The notes under the pieces: model-generated
The model's database searches: none
What the model was told of the DNA's origin: nothing
The model's input: the letters and a program-made list of their open reading frames with translations, nothing else
DNA from: Sipunculus nudus
Taxonomy: Eukaryota > Annelida > Sipuncula > Golfingiida > Sipunculidae
NCBI GenBank assembly: GCA_026874595.1
Contig: CM049307.1
Location: forward strand, 2,505,579 to 2,569,578
Length of the DNA: 64,000 nucleotides
Direction: 5' to 3'
Shown here: one piece after another, positions 63,882-64,000 of the stretch
How positions within the stretch are numbered: the first letter of the stretch is position 1
Layout of the letters: each line of letters begins with the position of its first letter
Position numbers and translations under genes: made by a program

Positions 63882-63884
63882 TCA

Positions 63885-64000
63885 CACTAGCTATAACCTC
63901 AACGTTTTCCTTCTGTTACTGACCAGAAACCTAATTACACTCTCAATGCCATATTCATACACATACCAAGTTATCGGCGTTTTTTTATACATCTGGTTCT
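63885..64000. other. right edge of window
   Basis: 116 bp with no readable continuation of the LINE frame. It may be frameshifted element sequence or flanking DNA. Confidence 0.4.

Larger units (their letters stand above)
62962..63884 (-). mobile_element. LINE (non-LTR retrotransposon) 3' end, 5'-truncated or broken
   Basis: On the minus strand an ORF2-like C-terminus (63369-63881) is followed by about 380 bp of 3' UTR. The 3' end carries GGGCCTGAGGCCTTTTATTT, an AATAAA and a tail of six to seven ATTC units (plus strand TGAA at 62962-62989). A short tetranucleotide tail instead of poly(A) is typical of CR1/L2-like LINEs. Upstream of 63884 the frame meets TGA and I could not follow it, so the copy is either truncated or frameshifted there. 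The duplicated word GAGGTTATA at 63875-63903 may mark the break. Confidence 0.75.

Overview
This window looks like non-coding, repeat-dominated nuclear DNA from an animal. Overall AT-richness, many TACATGTA-type words, CT/GA/TA/TG microsatellites, and a LINE 3' end with an ATTC-type tail suggest a mollusc, probably a bivalve. That assignment is inference; no gene in the window identifies the species. There is no bacterial gene organisation, no recognisable rRNA or tRNA, and no complete protein-coding gene that I can name.

About two thirds of the window (roughly 43 kb) is tandem minisatellite DNA in several families whose monomers are mostly not obviously related. In order: a 45-bp array (1549-7596, about 134 copies); a 59-bp array (8019-21107, about 222 copies); a 37-bp array (about 26840-27598, about 20 copies); a 67-bp array (30454-52240, about 325 copies); two inverted 21-bp arrays inside the arms of a foldback element (56182-56370 and 59936-60124); and a 50-bp array (61263-62518, about 25 copies). 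The three largest arrays have higher-order structure. The 59-bp array contains a 4.8-5.0 kb segment present two and a part times at spacings that are exact multiples of 59. The 67-bp array contains a nearly identical 6,424-bp tandem duplication (33157-39580 and 39581-46004). The 45-bp array contains a block spaced by 634, 1,085 and 815 bp.

Between the arrays lies single-copy-looking DNA with small candidate exons (604-767; 22669-22875; 24538-24786 minus; 28429-28602 and 28962-29063; 52990-53250; 54578-54759). I do not recognise any of them. They rest only on open frames and splice-like borders.

Mobile elements: a short MITE-like inverted repeat (27941-28170); a 4.03-kb foldback or long-TIR element (56136-60169) flanked by a candidate 6-bp target duplication, with a 21-bp minisatellite built on the palindrome TCGTACGTACGA in each arm; and the 3' end of a LINE on the minus strand (62962-63884) that encodes the C-terminal CCHC part of a reverse-transcriptase polyprotein. 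The foldback element is the best candidate for something undescribed. The recent, nested amplification of the minisatellites is the dominant process in the window.
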